Notes: generated from the sequence alone by a model not told the origin. DNA of 64,000 nucleotides from Paraburkholderia elongata (GCF_013177735.1 NZ_WOEZ01000191.1:1-64000); one strand, 5' to 3'; positions 51,868 through 60,164 are shown, numbered from the stretch's first letter. Translations and numbers: made by a program.

Positions 51868-53067
51868 TCAGATGATGCCGAGTTGACGGCCGACGCGCGC
51901 GAATGCGTCGACGGCTCGATCGATTTGTTCCGGCGTATGTGCGGCGCTCATTTGCGTGCGGATGCGCGCACGGCCTTTGGGCACCACGGGGAACGAGAAG
52001 CCGATCACGTACACGCCTTCCTTCAACAACGCGTCGGCCATATTCGATGCGAGTTGCGCGTCACCCAGCATGACCGGAATGATCGGGTGTTCGCCGGGCA
52101 CGAGCGTGAAGCCGAGCGCGCTCATCGCGCGGCGGAAATGCGCGCCGTTTTCGCGCACGCGCGCGCGCAGTTGCGCGCCTTCGTCGCTGGCGAGCAATTC
52201 GAGTACTTTCAGCGAGGCGGCAGCAATGCTCGGCGTCAGCGTGTTCGAGAACAGATAGGGACGTGAGCGTTGACGCAGCAGATCGACCACTTCCTGGCGC
52301 GCGGCGACGTAGCCGCCCGATGCGCCGCCCAGTGCTTTGCCGAGCGTGCCGGTAATGATGTCGACGCGCGACAGCACACCGCAATGTTCCGGCGTGCCGC
52401 GCCCATGTTCGCCGACGAAACCGACAGCGTGCGAATCGTCGACCATCACCAGTGCACCGTAGCGGTCGGCCAGATCGCAAATGCCGGCGAGGTTGGCGAT
52501 GATGCCGTCCATCGAAAACACGCCGTCGGTGGCGATCAGCTTGAAGCGCGCGCCGGTGGCATCGGCTTCTTTCAACCTGGCTTCGAGATCGGCGAGGTCA
52601 TTGTTCTTGTAGCGAAAGCGCTTCGCCTTCGAAAGCCGCACACCGTCGATGATGCTCGCGTGGTTCAACTCGTCGCTGATGATGGCGTCGTTTTCGTCGA
52701 GCAGGGTTTCGAACAGACCGCCGTTCGCATCGAAACAGCTGGAATAGAGGATGCAGTCGTCGGTTTGCAGGAATGCGGCCAGCGCTTTTTCGAGGTCTTT
52801 GTGCACGGTTTGCGTGCCGCAAATGAAACGCACCGACGCCATGCCGAAGCCGTCGTTATCCAGGCCAAGCTTTGCGGCCTCGATCAGCCGTTCGTCGTTA
52901 GCCAGACCGAGATAGTTATTCGCGCAGAAATTCAGCACTTCCGTGCCGTTCGCGAGACGCACATCAGCCGACTGCGGGCTGGCGATCACGCGCTCGTTCT
53001 TGTAAAAACCGTCAGCGCGAATCTGCTCGAGAGTGCCGCGCAGATAGGCGAGGTAAAGGTCACGCAT
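51868..53067 (-). CDS. kbl: 2-amino-3-ketobutyrate CoA ligase (glycine C-acetyltransferase)
   Basis: The 399-aa alpha-oxoamine synthase has CANNYLGL, the substrate/PLP region VDDSHAVGFVGEHGRG and the PLP lysine in ITGTLGKALGGASGGY. It matches Kbl across the protein. I start at ATG 53067 (MRDLYLAYLRGTLEQIRADGFYKNERVI), the usual family start; an in-frame upstream ATG (53133) lies within the divergent promoter. It is first in the kbl-tdh operon for threonine catabolism and probably controlled by the divergent XRE-cupin protein. Confidence 0.95.
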   Translation of the reverse strand: MRDLYLAYLRGTLEQIRADGFYKNERVIASPQSADVRLANGTEVLNFCANNYLGLANDERLIEAAKLGLDNDGFGMASVRFICGTQTVHKDLEKALAAFLQTDDCILYSSCFDANGGLFETLLDENDAIISDELNHASIIDGVRLSKAKRFRYKNNDLADLEARLKEADATGARFKLIATDGVFSMDGIIANLAGICDLADRYGALVMVDDSHAVGFVGEHGRGTPEHCGVLSRVDIITGTLGKALGGASGGYVAARQEVVDLLRQRSRPYLFSNTLTPSIAAASLKVLELLASDEGAQLRARVRENGAHFRRAMSALGFTLVPGEHPIIPVMLGDAQLASNMADALLKEGVYVIGFSFPVVPKGRARIRTQMSAAHTPEQIDRAVDAFARVGRQLGII

Positions 53068-53164
53068 GAACCAGACTCCTGAAAGGGTGATGCGCCCCGA
53101 CATGTCCGGCATCTGCGGCATTTTCGACGTCAAGGCGGGCTGTTATAGTCGGCTGTCAGTTTTA

Positions 53165-53186
53165 TCGGATATTTTCGTTTTTCCGA
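53165..53186. promoter_or_regulatory. Inverted repeat in the kbl/XRE divergent promoter
   Basis: TCGGA (53165-53169) and TCCGA (53182-53186) flank an AT-rich 12-bp centre in the 164-bp gap between kbl and the XRE-cupin gene. It is a candidate operator for that regulator. Confidence 0.45.
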
Positions 53187-53231
53187 ACTAAAATCCGGTA
53201 TGCCGAACAACTCTAAACGATAGGTCAGTAA

Positions 53232-53858
53232 ATGGCAAGTTCGGGAATTCGCCGCGCAGCAGCCAACGCGGCACCTACTTCCGGCGCGAGCCCGGTTCCG
53301 GCGATCGCGGCGCCGCCTCGTGTCGGCGAACAGATTCAGCGTCTACGCGCCGAACGGCGCATGACGCTCGACGACCTGTCGCGTGCGGCCGGCGTGTCGA
53401 AATCGATGCTCTCGGAAATCGAACGCGACAAGGCCAATCCGACGATCGCCGTCGCCTGGCGTCTGACGAACGCGCTCGGCGTCAGTCTCGATTCGCTGTT
53501 CGCGCCGCAAAAGGCGCCGGAGGCGATCGCCGTCTCCGGTCCGCACGACATCCCGACTTTGAGCGGGCACGAGGCCAAGTATCAGTTACGTGTCTGGGGG
53601 CCGATCGAGTTGGCCGGCAAGTTCGAGTGGTACGAACTGACGCTGCAGCCAGGCGGGGCGCTGGTGTCGAACGCGCACGAGCCCGGCACGCGTGAGCATC
53701 TGACCGTGTTGCAGGGATCGATCGAGATCGAGGCGGCCGGCACGACGAAGCGGCTCAAGGCCGCGGACACAGCGCGCTACGTCGCCGACGAGACGCACGC
53801 GATCCGCAACGCCGGCAAGGGCGAGGCGAAGGCGCTGCTGGTGGTGATTCACGGCTGA
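53232..53858 (+). CDS. XRE-cupin transcriptional regulator
   Basis: The 208-aa protein has an N-terminal XRE helix-turn-helix (GEQIQRLRAERRMTLDDLSRAAGVSKSMLSEIERDKANPTIAVAWRLTNALG) and a C-terminal cupin domain (FEWYELTLQPGGALVSNAHEPGTREHLTVLQGSIEIEAAG). The cupin His positions are consistent with metal or small-ligand sensing. This architecture commonly regulates amino-acid catabolism. It is divergent from kbl-tdh, which is its likely target. Confidence 0.9.
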   Translation: MASSGIRRAAANAAPTSGASPVPAIAAPPRVGEQIQRLRAERRMTLDDLSRAAGVSKSMLSEIERDKANPTIAVAWRLTNALGVSLDSLFAPQKAPEAIAVSGPHDIPTLSGHEAKYQLRVWGPIELAGKFEWYELTLQPGGALVSNAHEPGTREHLTVLQGSIEIEAAGTTKRLKAADTARYVADETHAIRNAGKGEAKALLVVIHG

Positions 53859-53942
53859 GGGGCGGGCGCACCGTTGCTGATTATTGGTTGACTCGGGCGG
53901 AAACGAGCTGAATTGGCCGTTCGGCTAAGGTTGCGCGAGACA

Positions 53943-53958
53943 CTGTATATTTGTACAG
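53943..53958. promoter_or_regulatory. LexA (SOS) box
   Basis: CTGT-ATATTTGT-ACAG is a perfect match to the LexA consensus CTGT-N8-ACAG, with flanking TA/TA extending the palindrome. It lies 25 bp upstream of ATG 53984, where it would overlap the promoter of the 132-aa gene. Confidence 0.8.
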
Positions 53959-53983
53959 TACAGGGTATCGACTGGAGCCGATA

Positions 53984-54382
53984 ATGAACGACCTGACCAC
54001 CGAACAAGCCGAGCATGCTCTGGCCGCGCTGCGCTATCAAACCGCGGCGCGCGATCTTGAACACATCGTGCGCAACATCGCCGCGCGCTACATCGTCCAG
54101 CAGGTACCGCTCTCATGGCGCCTGCTCCATGCAATCGAAGCCGAAGCGTTGGCCGATCTCGGGTTTGCCAGCCGGCACGACGCGATCATGCTCGGGCTGT
54201 TCCAGCGGCCGTCCGAGTTGCCTTATCCGGAAACGGACGAGGCGGTGGACTTCGGCACATCCACCGCGTTGCCGGCGGTGTTTGCGTTTGCCGTCTCGGC
54301 CTATGAAGAGGCGGCACGCCGCGCCGCGCAACCTGCGTCTAAAGGTGCTCCGCTAAAGCACGCGCGGGCGTGGGGCGACTGA
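53984..54382 (+). CDS. Hypothetical protein (132 aa) under a LexA box
   Basis: A soluble, mostly helical protein of unknown family (MNDLTTEQAEHALAALRYQTAARDLEHIVRNIAARYIVQ...). The start is ATG 53984, with GGAG upstream. A perfect LexA box ends 25 bp before it, so DNA damage probably induces it. The next gene, 63 bp downstream, is a degenerate tyrosine recombinase. The pair could be coexpressed in SOS response. No function can be assigned. Confidence 0.68.
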   Translation: MNDLTTEQAEHALAALRYQTAARDLEHIVRNIAARYIVQQVPLSWRLLHAIEAEALADLGFASRHDAIMLGLFQRPSELPYPETDEAVDFGTSTALPAVFAFAVSAYEEAARRAAQPASKGAPLKHARAWGD

Positions 54383-54445
54383 CTTAGGCGCTGTACTTTC
54401 ATCGGTTGCCACCTACAATATGCGCAACTAACGGAAAGATAGCGT
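54383..54445. other. Gap between the LexA-controlled gene and the recombinase
   Basis: Only 63 bp separate the 132-aa gene from the recombinase, with no terminator-like hairpin, so the recombinase is probably transcribed from the LexA-regulated promoter. GGAAAG lies upstream of ATG 54446. Confidence 0.45.
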
Positions 54446-55513
54446 ATGTCACCTCCTCATCTGTCCGACCCGGTCCCGCGCCCTGCACCGTCAACCGATC
54501 TCTTCGATCGGGAGCGCGAAGACTGGCGTCGCGATCCGCAAATTGCGTTCGACGCATGGCTTGCCAAGCAGCATTTCAGGCGTTCTTCCGCTGAAGTCTA
54601 TCAAGCGCAGTGGGGGCTTTTCCTCGACTGGCTTGCGGTTCGTCAAAAGAGTCTGGTCACGGTCGATACGCAAACCATCGCTGAATTCGTGGGCGGGCTT
54701 GCGATTCGAAAACCGCAACGCGTGAGGTATTTGCGACTCATTGAACGGGTGCTGGACCACGTGCGCGAAATCGAATCCGCGTCGACCAATCCTGCACGCT
54801 TCATTGCTCAGGATGGCGAAGCAGCATGGCGAAATGCACGCGATAACGAGCCGACCGGTTTTCTCAACCATGCCGAACGAACCGCGCTCATTGCCCATCT
54901 GTTTTCGCCCTTGCCGGCCTTGTCCGTAGCGCAGCGCCGGAGAGAGCGACGCGATCGTGCATTGATTGCGGTGTTTCTCGGTGGCGGACTTAAGACCAGC
55001 GAGGCCGCGACGCTTACGGTTAGTTGCGTGAACGTCGGCTCACCCTGGGTCACGATCGAGTCCGCGAATCCGATGCTGACGCGGCGTACCCGGCTCGCGC
55101 CTTTCGCGGCCGCGATTCTCGACGCGTGGCTTGCCGAACGGCGCCTCTCCGAACTGGCCGGCAATCTGGTCTTTCCCGCTTCGCCTTCAGGGCGGCCAAT
55201 GCACAAGGCCACAATGCTGCGCGCAGTCGACGCGTTGATCGACGCGGCCGGAATTGCCGCGTCGCGAGCCTCACGCGCCAGTCCGCAAACTTTACGCAAC
55301 ACCTTCGCGGCGGACCTGTTCGAGAGCGGGGTTGAGGCAGAACTGGTCGGGCAATGGCTGGGATTTGTACAGGCAGTGTCCGCCAACCGGTTGTATCGGG
55401 CGTGGCAAAGGTGGATGGATCAGCAGGATTTGCCGGTCGTCAATGAACCGGATCCAGCTGCCGCGCCATTGCCCGCGCCTAGGCGTGACGGGCGTTTGAC
55501 GAGAAAAGGGTGA
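54446..55513 (+). CDS. Degenerate tyrosine recombinase
   Basis: The 355-aa protein has the two-domain phage integrase/XerC-like layout. The N-terminal SAM-like domain is ~35-115; the catalytic domain is ~170-320. The nucleophile Tyr317 (ANRLYRAW) and Arg284 (TLRNTF) are in place. The first catalytic Arg is Lys183 (GLKTSE), the His of the HxxR box is Gln281 (PQTLRN), and the second His/Trp is Phe307 (LGF instead of LGH). Such changes usually weaken or abolish strand cleavage. It may be a DNA-binding relative involved in origin or segregation functions. Two iterons lie just after its stop. Confidence 0.8.
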   Translation: MSPPHLSDPVPRPAPSTDLFDREREDWRRDPQIAFDAWLAKQHFRRSSAEVYQAQWGLFLDWLAVRQKSLVTVDTQTIAEFVGGLAIRKPQRVRYLRLIERVLDHVREIESASTNPARFIAQDGEAAWRNARDNEPTGFLNHAERTALIAHLFSPLPALSVAQRRRERRDRALIAVFLGGGLKTSEAATLTVSCVNVGSPWVTIESANPMLTRRTRLAPFAAAILDAWLAERRLSELAGNLVFPASPSGRPMHKATMLRAVDALIDAAGIAASRASRASPQTLRNTFAADLFESGVEAELVGQWLGFVQAVSANRLYRAWQRWMDQQDLPVVNEPDPAAAPLPAPRRDGRLTRKG

Positions 55514-55520
55514 TCGGATG

Positions 55521-55565
55521 AGCCCTGAAAATACTCACCCTTGGGGTCCCGAATTTCCTCACCTT
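55521..55565 (+). repeat. Remote iteron cluster C (two repeats)
   Basis: GCCCTG-N6-CTCACCCTT (55521-55541, slightly degenerate) and GTCCCG-N6-CTCACCTTT (55545-55565) lie in the 88-bp gap between the convergent recombinase and KfrA-like genes, in the same orientation as clusters A and B. Confidence 0.75.
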
Positions 55566-55601
55566 TGGCGATTTAGCGGCTATGACGTCCGCGCCGAGCG
55601 G

Positions 55602-56807
55602 TCATGTCGACGCCGCAATCGAAGCGCGCGATAAAAACCGGCTGACCGCCTCCAGCCTTGATTCACCGGGCCCTGACGAGTGATCGCACTCAGGACACTG
55701 CAGTTCGAAGCGGTGATTCACTTGCGATAGCTCGGGCTCACCTTCCTTACATTTTGGGCAGCGCAGCGGTAGCGTGACATGGCCGTCCGCTGCGGTGCCG
55801 ATCACGGTCAACTCGTCGGTCGTGAGCCTGCCTGCTTCGACCAGCGAACACAGCAGGCTCGCGATCGCCGCGTCGATTCCCTGTTGGCCGCGCAGCATGG
55901 CAACTTCTTTCGTCAAAACATCCACTTCGTCCGATTGCTCGCGCAGTTGCGCGTCGAGCCGGTCGCCGCGCGCCTTGGCCGCGGCAATCTGCTGGATAAA
56001 CTCGAATTCCTTGCGGCTTGCGTCACGCACCCCCGACTGATAGGTGGCGGCCATGCTGCGTAATGAATCGAGTTCGACCAGCATCGGCTTCACACGCCGC
56101 TCGGCTTCGGCAACGGCGTCCTTGATCTGTTGCGCATAGTGTTCGGTGCTTTGGCGCAATTCGACATGCAGTGCATCGATCCGGTCGCGCAGCGCCGCGT
56201 TGGTCGCCTGTTCGGTTTCGAGGCGTTGACGCAGCGTTTCGTTTTCACCGTCGAGCCGGCGCACCGTTGCCTGCAAGCCTTCCTGGTGAGCGGTCCCATG
56301 TGTCGTGGTGCTGGATAGCTCAGTCTCGAGTGCGCGGACGCGCTCCCACGCAGCTTCAGCTCTCAGTTCGCTGCGCTTGATCGCCTCTTCTGAAACGTCG
56401 CAGCGAATTTCCGCTTCTCGTGCGCGTTGGTCGGCTGCGGTGACCTGGGCCCGAATTTCCTCGCGCTCGCTGTCAAGGGTCGAGCGGGCATGGACAACGG
56501 CTTCTTCAAAGAGTGCGCCCAATAGTTCTCCGGCGCGATCTTCCAGTACTTTCGGGATAGCACCGGCACCGACTTTGACACGCGACACCGTTCTGATGCG
56601 TTCCCAGAAATGGTCGATGTCTTTCGGAATGTCGCTTGCGCTGCCAGTTTGGGTCAGGTCGCGAACGGCCGCCATCGACGGGCGAATCCCCAAATCGAAA
56701 AAGAGTCGCTTGCAGGCGTGAAGTGACAGTTCTTGCCGCCGTGCCCCGCCAGCCCTCAACGATTCAAGCTCGTCACGGATGGCTTGCCGTTCTTGGTCCA
56801 GATTCAT
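55602..56807 (-). CDS. KfrA-like coiled-coil DNA-binding protein with a zinc ribbon
   Basis: The 401-aa protein starts with a KfrA-type N-terminal DNA-binding domain (~20-130: RQELSLHACKRLFFDLGIRPSMAAVRDLTQTGSASDIPKDIDHFWERIR), then a long coiled coil (~100-330) and a C-terminal zinc ribbon with CPKC and CPEC pairs (~345-375). KfrA proteins are plasmid-partition accessory proteins that bind their own promoter. The zinc ribbon is an addition not present in the standard plasmid KfrA as I know it. It is divergent from the iteron-rich origin, with two TACGTA palindromes upstream. A role in segregation or origin structure is inferred. Confidence 0.82.
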   Translation of the reverse strand: MNLDQERQAIRDELESLRAGGARRQELSLHACKRLFFDLGIRPSMAAVRDLTQTGSASDIPKDIDHFWERIRTVSRVKVGAGAIPKVLEDRAGELLGALFEEAVVHARSTLDSEREEIRAQVTAADQRAREAEIRCDVSEEAIKRSELRAEAAWERVRALETELSSTTTHGTAHQEGLQATVRRLDGENETLRQRLETEQATNAALRDRIDALHVELRQSTEHYAQQIKDAVAEAERRVKPMLVELDSLRSMAATYQSGVRDASRKEFEFIQQIAAAKARGDRLDAQLREQSDEVDVLTKEVAMLRGQQGIDAAIASLLCSLVEAGRLTTDELTVIGTAADGHVTLPLRCPKCKEGEPELSQVNHRFELQCPECDHSSGPGESRLEAVSRFLSRASIAAST

Positions 56808-56849
56808 ATCTACCTCGATGTCGCTCGAATTGGATGAATCATAACAATT

Positions 56850-56869
56850 TACGTATTATTTGCTACGTA
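56850..56869. promoter_or_regulatory. Paired TACGTA palindromes upstream of the KfrA-like gene
   Basis: TACGTA occurs at 56850-56855 and 56864-56869, centres 14 bp apart, in an AT-rich stretch 43-62 bp upstream of the start. KfrA proteins autoregulate through similar short repeats at their promoters, so these are likely operators. Confidence 0.5.
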
Positions 56870-57135
56870 TTTGTTTGTGGCGAGTGCTATTTGGCTAGTT
56901 GGCGTGTTTTGGGGCGGCCGGTAGGTTCAGAGATTGGGGGAAGCTGAATTTTTCCGTGAAACAAATCGAAGACTAGCCAATAAGCCTTTGTAAATAAAGC
57001 GCTTTCATCAGTTTCTTTCTGATCGCGCACTGTTTCACGAACGCGTCATGGTAGCTGGGGGGGTGGGGAGGTCTTGTCCGAAGGACGCGCGGGGAAATTC
57101 TAGAGAGTAATAAAAGTAAACACCTTTGAACCCAT

Positions 57136-57150
57136 GTTAAAAACGTTAAC
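57136..57150. other. GTTAA palindrome near the left end of the origin
   Basis: GTTAA-AAACG-TTAAC is a perfect interrupted palindrome 40 bp before the first cluster D iteron, in AT-rich sequence. It may be a host-factor or Rep site. Confidence 0.35.
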
Positions 57151-57189
57151 GCCATGGCAAACCCTTACCAGGCAGGGGTTCCAGCCCGG

Positions 57190-58639
57190 TAAGGTGAAGC
57201 TTTGCGGGAGAGGTGGTGAGGTCTTGCGGGAGTGTCGAGTGATGAGGTTCGGGAGCCTCGGTGAGCGGGTCCGGGACAGAACGTGAGCGGGTTCAGGAGC
57301 CGCCCCAAAAGCGCGGTTTGGCTAAAGGTGAGATTTTGCAGGACCTGAGCGCCCCGGATCGCCCGGCAGCACTTAAAAGTCGGTTCAGAGCGCGGCCGGC
57401 CTGAAGGTGAGCGCTTTCGGGACCGCCGTGGACCCCAATTTTTGACCTTATTTTGGTCTCGTAAACCCCATTGGTGAGTCAAGACAGGAGAAAACGCGAA
57501 CCGAAGGTGAGACTTTCCGGGGCCGAGTCGCCATTTTTGCCTCAATTTTGTGCATTTTGGCGCTTAAGGTGAGCGTTTGCGGGAGCTGAACGGGATTTCG
57601 ACCGAAATTCTGTCCGCTGCGTCGACGGGGTCGTCAGTCACCCTTGAGGAAAGGTGAGCGAATTCGGGAGGCGTGGATCGAGGCGATGGCCGGCTCGTCA
57701 AATTGCCTGTTTTGGGCCAGAGGTGAGGTTTTTCGGGAGTCTTTTTGGACGCTTGCGATCGCTAAGGTGAGGAAATACAGGACCAAAATCGCTGCGATGG
57801 GCCGGAAAAGCCCTACGGACGCTGTCAGAGCCGTTCCGATTTTGCGGTTGCTGAATTCCTAAGGTGAGGTTTTTCGGGGCCCTTCGGGTTGCGACTGGAA
57901 ACGGCAGATTTCACTGAAAAGCTGCTTAAGGTGAGGATATACGGGAGCAGGTACCCATAGCTGGGTTAACAGTGACTCTATAAGTCAATGAAATCATTGA
58001 ATAATTTTTGTGCGCTGCGCAAAGGTGAGGTTTTTCGGGGGGGCTTTTCCGTGACCCGCGCAGGCCTCTTCCCAGCTCATTGGTGAGGCTTTTCGGGAGT
58101 ATTTATCGGTGTTTTTTCAGGTCTCCAGGTCCGGAGGCCGCGTCGTTCCGAGCGCTCAGCAGGAGTTAAGGTGAGCTTTTTCGGGGGAGTTTGTCGCGAC
58201 TCGGATCTCAGTCTTTCGCTAATGAGGTGTTTGTCTGCCGGGTTCGGCAGCCTCTATTCAACTGGACATGTAGCGATTGCCGTGCGTATCTGTGCGGCGA
58301 AGGCCATATGGCCGCGATCGACGGGGCGTGGGTTCCGGCGAGCTTCGTTGCGGCACCCACCTGGATATAGCGAGTTCAGCGCGCGTGCCGGGCTCCTCCC
58401 CTCCCCTATTCGCCGAAATGAGCCGAAGCGCCTTCGCGCCACAGACTCAGGGCGAGTGCGCCCCGCTCGCAACCTGCGCATGGCCAAAATTCAAGAGAAT
58501 TTTTTTGAGGTGAGAAGATTCGGGATCGAACAGCTCCCGTTCGCGGCAGGTCAGAAATCGGTCAGTATTTCGGGAGGCCGCGGCCTGTAAGGATGCCCTG
58601 AACCTGGCGCGAAACGGGTGAGGTGAGGGTTTTCGGGAG
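57190..58639 (-). repeat. Origin iteron cluster D (eighteen 21-bp repeats)
   Basis: AAAGGTGAG (or close), six bases, then CGGGAG (or close), the reverse complement of clusters A-C, at 57190, 57212, 57257, 57279, 57324, 57403, 57503, 57565, 57650, 57719, 57763, 57860, 57927, 58021, 58079, 58167, 58506 and 58619 (starts of 21-bp units). One degenerate copy lies near 57236. The spacer is often T-rich. They fill the region between the KfrA-like gene and rep, the expected place of the replication origin. Confidence 0.9.
57961..58015. other. AT-rich segment, candidate DNA unwinding element
   Basis: An AT-rich stretch in the middle of cluster D holds a TCAATGA-AA-TCATTGA palindrome (57985-58000) followed by ATAATTTTTG. 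It is flanked by iterons at 57927 and 58021. This is a typical position for an unwinding element; experimental proof would be needed. Confidence 0.5.
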
Positions 58640-58757
58640 TTGCTCGAGGTGAGTTGCGCTTCGTAAACTCACTTCACCGGGAACGGTGAGACCCACGCTA
58701 TAGACGTGTATCACCACAGCCGGTATGCTCTCGGCAAATCCCTCCTCGACCAGACGC

Positions 58758-60107
58758 ATGGCCACGAAGCGCGCGAAGAAGACAGATGTAGTCAGCCCGA
58801 GCTCGGCCGAATTGCGCAAAGCCGTCGAGGCGATCGCCATCCAGCCCAAGAGCGGCAAGATCACGCTGCTCACCCGCAAGTTGTTCAACGTTCTGCTTGC
58901 CGTCGCTCAGCAAGCTGACGAGTCCGGTGACACTTATCGGGCCTTGCTGTCCGACATCGTCGCCAATTCAGCATTCGATTCGAACGACACGGCGCTCGTG
59001 AAAGAGCACCTGCGGCGTATGGTGTCGGTGCAGGTCGAATGGAGTACCGGTACGTCCAGCCAGAAACCGGGCCGGAAATGGGGTATCTCCACGCTGATTG
59101 CCGACGCGGAAATTCTCGAGGACCCCACCACCCGCCGCGTCTGGGTGGAGTTCTCATTTGCGCCGAAGATCAAGAAGAAGCTGCTCGATCCGGTTCAGTA
59201 TGCACGGCTGAGTCTGCAGTTCCAAAGCCAGCTGCGCAGTAGCGCGGGTCTCGCACTTTACGAGATTTGCGTTCGCTACCTGACCAACCCGAGCCATCTG
59301 ACGATGCGCGAATCATGGGAATGGTGGCGCCCTATCCTCTCCGGCACACCGGACACCGAAGCGGGTGACGAGGCGAAGCGCGAATACAAGTACTTCAAGC
59401 GAGACTACCTGCGCCCGGCCATCGCCGAAGTGAATGCGGTCACCAACATCTTTGTCGAATTGATCGAGCACCGGGAAGGGCGGCGGGTCGCCGAGATCCA
59501 GTTCCGCGTGACCGAGCGCAAGCAGCCCATGCTCGCACTCGACGAACACCCGAATGTGTTCGACAGCACCTTGGTCGACCGGATGGTGAAGATCGGCATT
59601 CCGCTGAAAGAAGCGCAAACACTGTATGCCGATAGCGAAGAAAATCGGATTCGCGCGGCTCTGCAGATGACCGAGCAACGCATGCGCAGCACGTCGTTGC
59701 CCGCTGTGCGTAGCGCACCGGCTCTGTTCAAGGATGCGTTGAAGAAGGGCTATGCGCCGCCGGTCGAGGCGCTGCCGTCCGGTAGCGGTGGCAAAGCCGC
59801 GGTGGCCGCGCCGGCGGACGACCTGAAAGCGCGTCTGCTTGGCGAGTATTCGGCGGTTCGCCGCAAGGAAGCGCGCGAGCTTTACGACGAGCAAGGTGAG
59901 TCCGAGCGGGAGATTGCGCGGAAGTCGTTTGAGGAAGACGAGTTGCCGGATCTCGGCACGCATATGCGGGACGACTGGCGTCGTCGTGGACTGGACTCGA
60001 AGATCGTCGAAACGGCGTTCTTCGATTGGCTGGCTCGCAAAACCTGGGGCGAACCCACCGATGGCGATCTGCTCGCCTTCACGCTGAGCCAGTCGCGCGC
60101 AGCGTAA
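58758..60107 (+). CDS. Rep_3-type replication initiator
   Basis: The protein has 449 aa. The N-terminal ~300 residues carry two winged helices typical of the Rep_3/RepB family of iteron-binding initiators (KITLLTRKLFNVLLAVAQQADESGDTYRALLSDIVANSAFDSNDTALVKEHLRRM; LSLQFQSQLRSSAGLALYEICVRYL; EYKYFKRDYLRPAIAEVNAVTNIFVE). A long C-terminal part (~300-449) has no recognised domain. I start at ATG 58758 (MATKRAKKTDVV), although no strong ribosome site precedes it; an in-frame ATG at 58725 is an alternative. The upstream region holds 18 iterons, and the protein is presumed to bind them. It converges with parB across a bidirectional terminator. Confidence 0.88.
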   Translation: MATKRAKKTDVVSPSSAELRKAVEAIAIQPKSGKITLLTRKLFNVLLAVAQQADESGDTYRALLSDIVANSAFDSNDTALVKEHLRRMVSVQVEWSTGTSSQKPGRKWGISTLIADAEILEDPTTRRVWVEFSFAPKIKKKLLDPVQYARLSLQFQSQLRSSAGLALYEICVRYLTNPSHLTMRESWEWWRPILSGTPDTEAGDEAKREYKYFKRDYLRPAIAEVNAVTNIFVELIEHREGRRVAEIQFRVTERKQPMLALDEHPNVFDSTLVDRMVKIGIPLKEAQTLYADSEENRIRAALQMTEQRMRSTSLPAVRSAPALFKDALKKGYAPPVEALPSGSGGKAAVAAPADDLKARLLGEYSAVRRKEARELYDEQGESEREIARKSFEEDELPDLGTHMRDDWRRRGLDSKIVETAFFDWLARKTWGEPTDGDLLAFTLSQSRAA

Positions 60108-60130
60108 TCATCAAGATTGCATCAAGAAAA

Positions 60131-60164
60131 ACGGCGGCCACTTTCGTGCGCCGCCGTATTTTTT
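60131..60164. terminator. Terminator between rep and parB
   Basis: ACGGCGGC (60131-60138) pairs with GCCGCCGT (60150-60157), followed by ATTTTTT on the + strand and preceded by GAAAAA. It serves rep on the + strand and parB (ending 60200) on the minus strand. Confidence 0.85.

Noticed and set aside
56955..57039. Universal parS site
   Set aside because: CGTGAAACA (56955-56963) and TGTTTCACG (57031-57039) look like the two halves of the universal parS, but they are 67 bp apart and in the wrong order to form one site.
57644..57862. 72-codon open frame within cluster D
   Set aside because: Overlaps several iterons; sequence is determined by the repeats.
58171..58590. 139-codon open frame in front of rep
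   Set aside because: It begins inside an iteron and runs through the rep upstream region; no family resemblance and no ribosome site.
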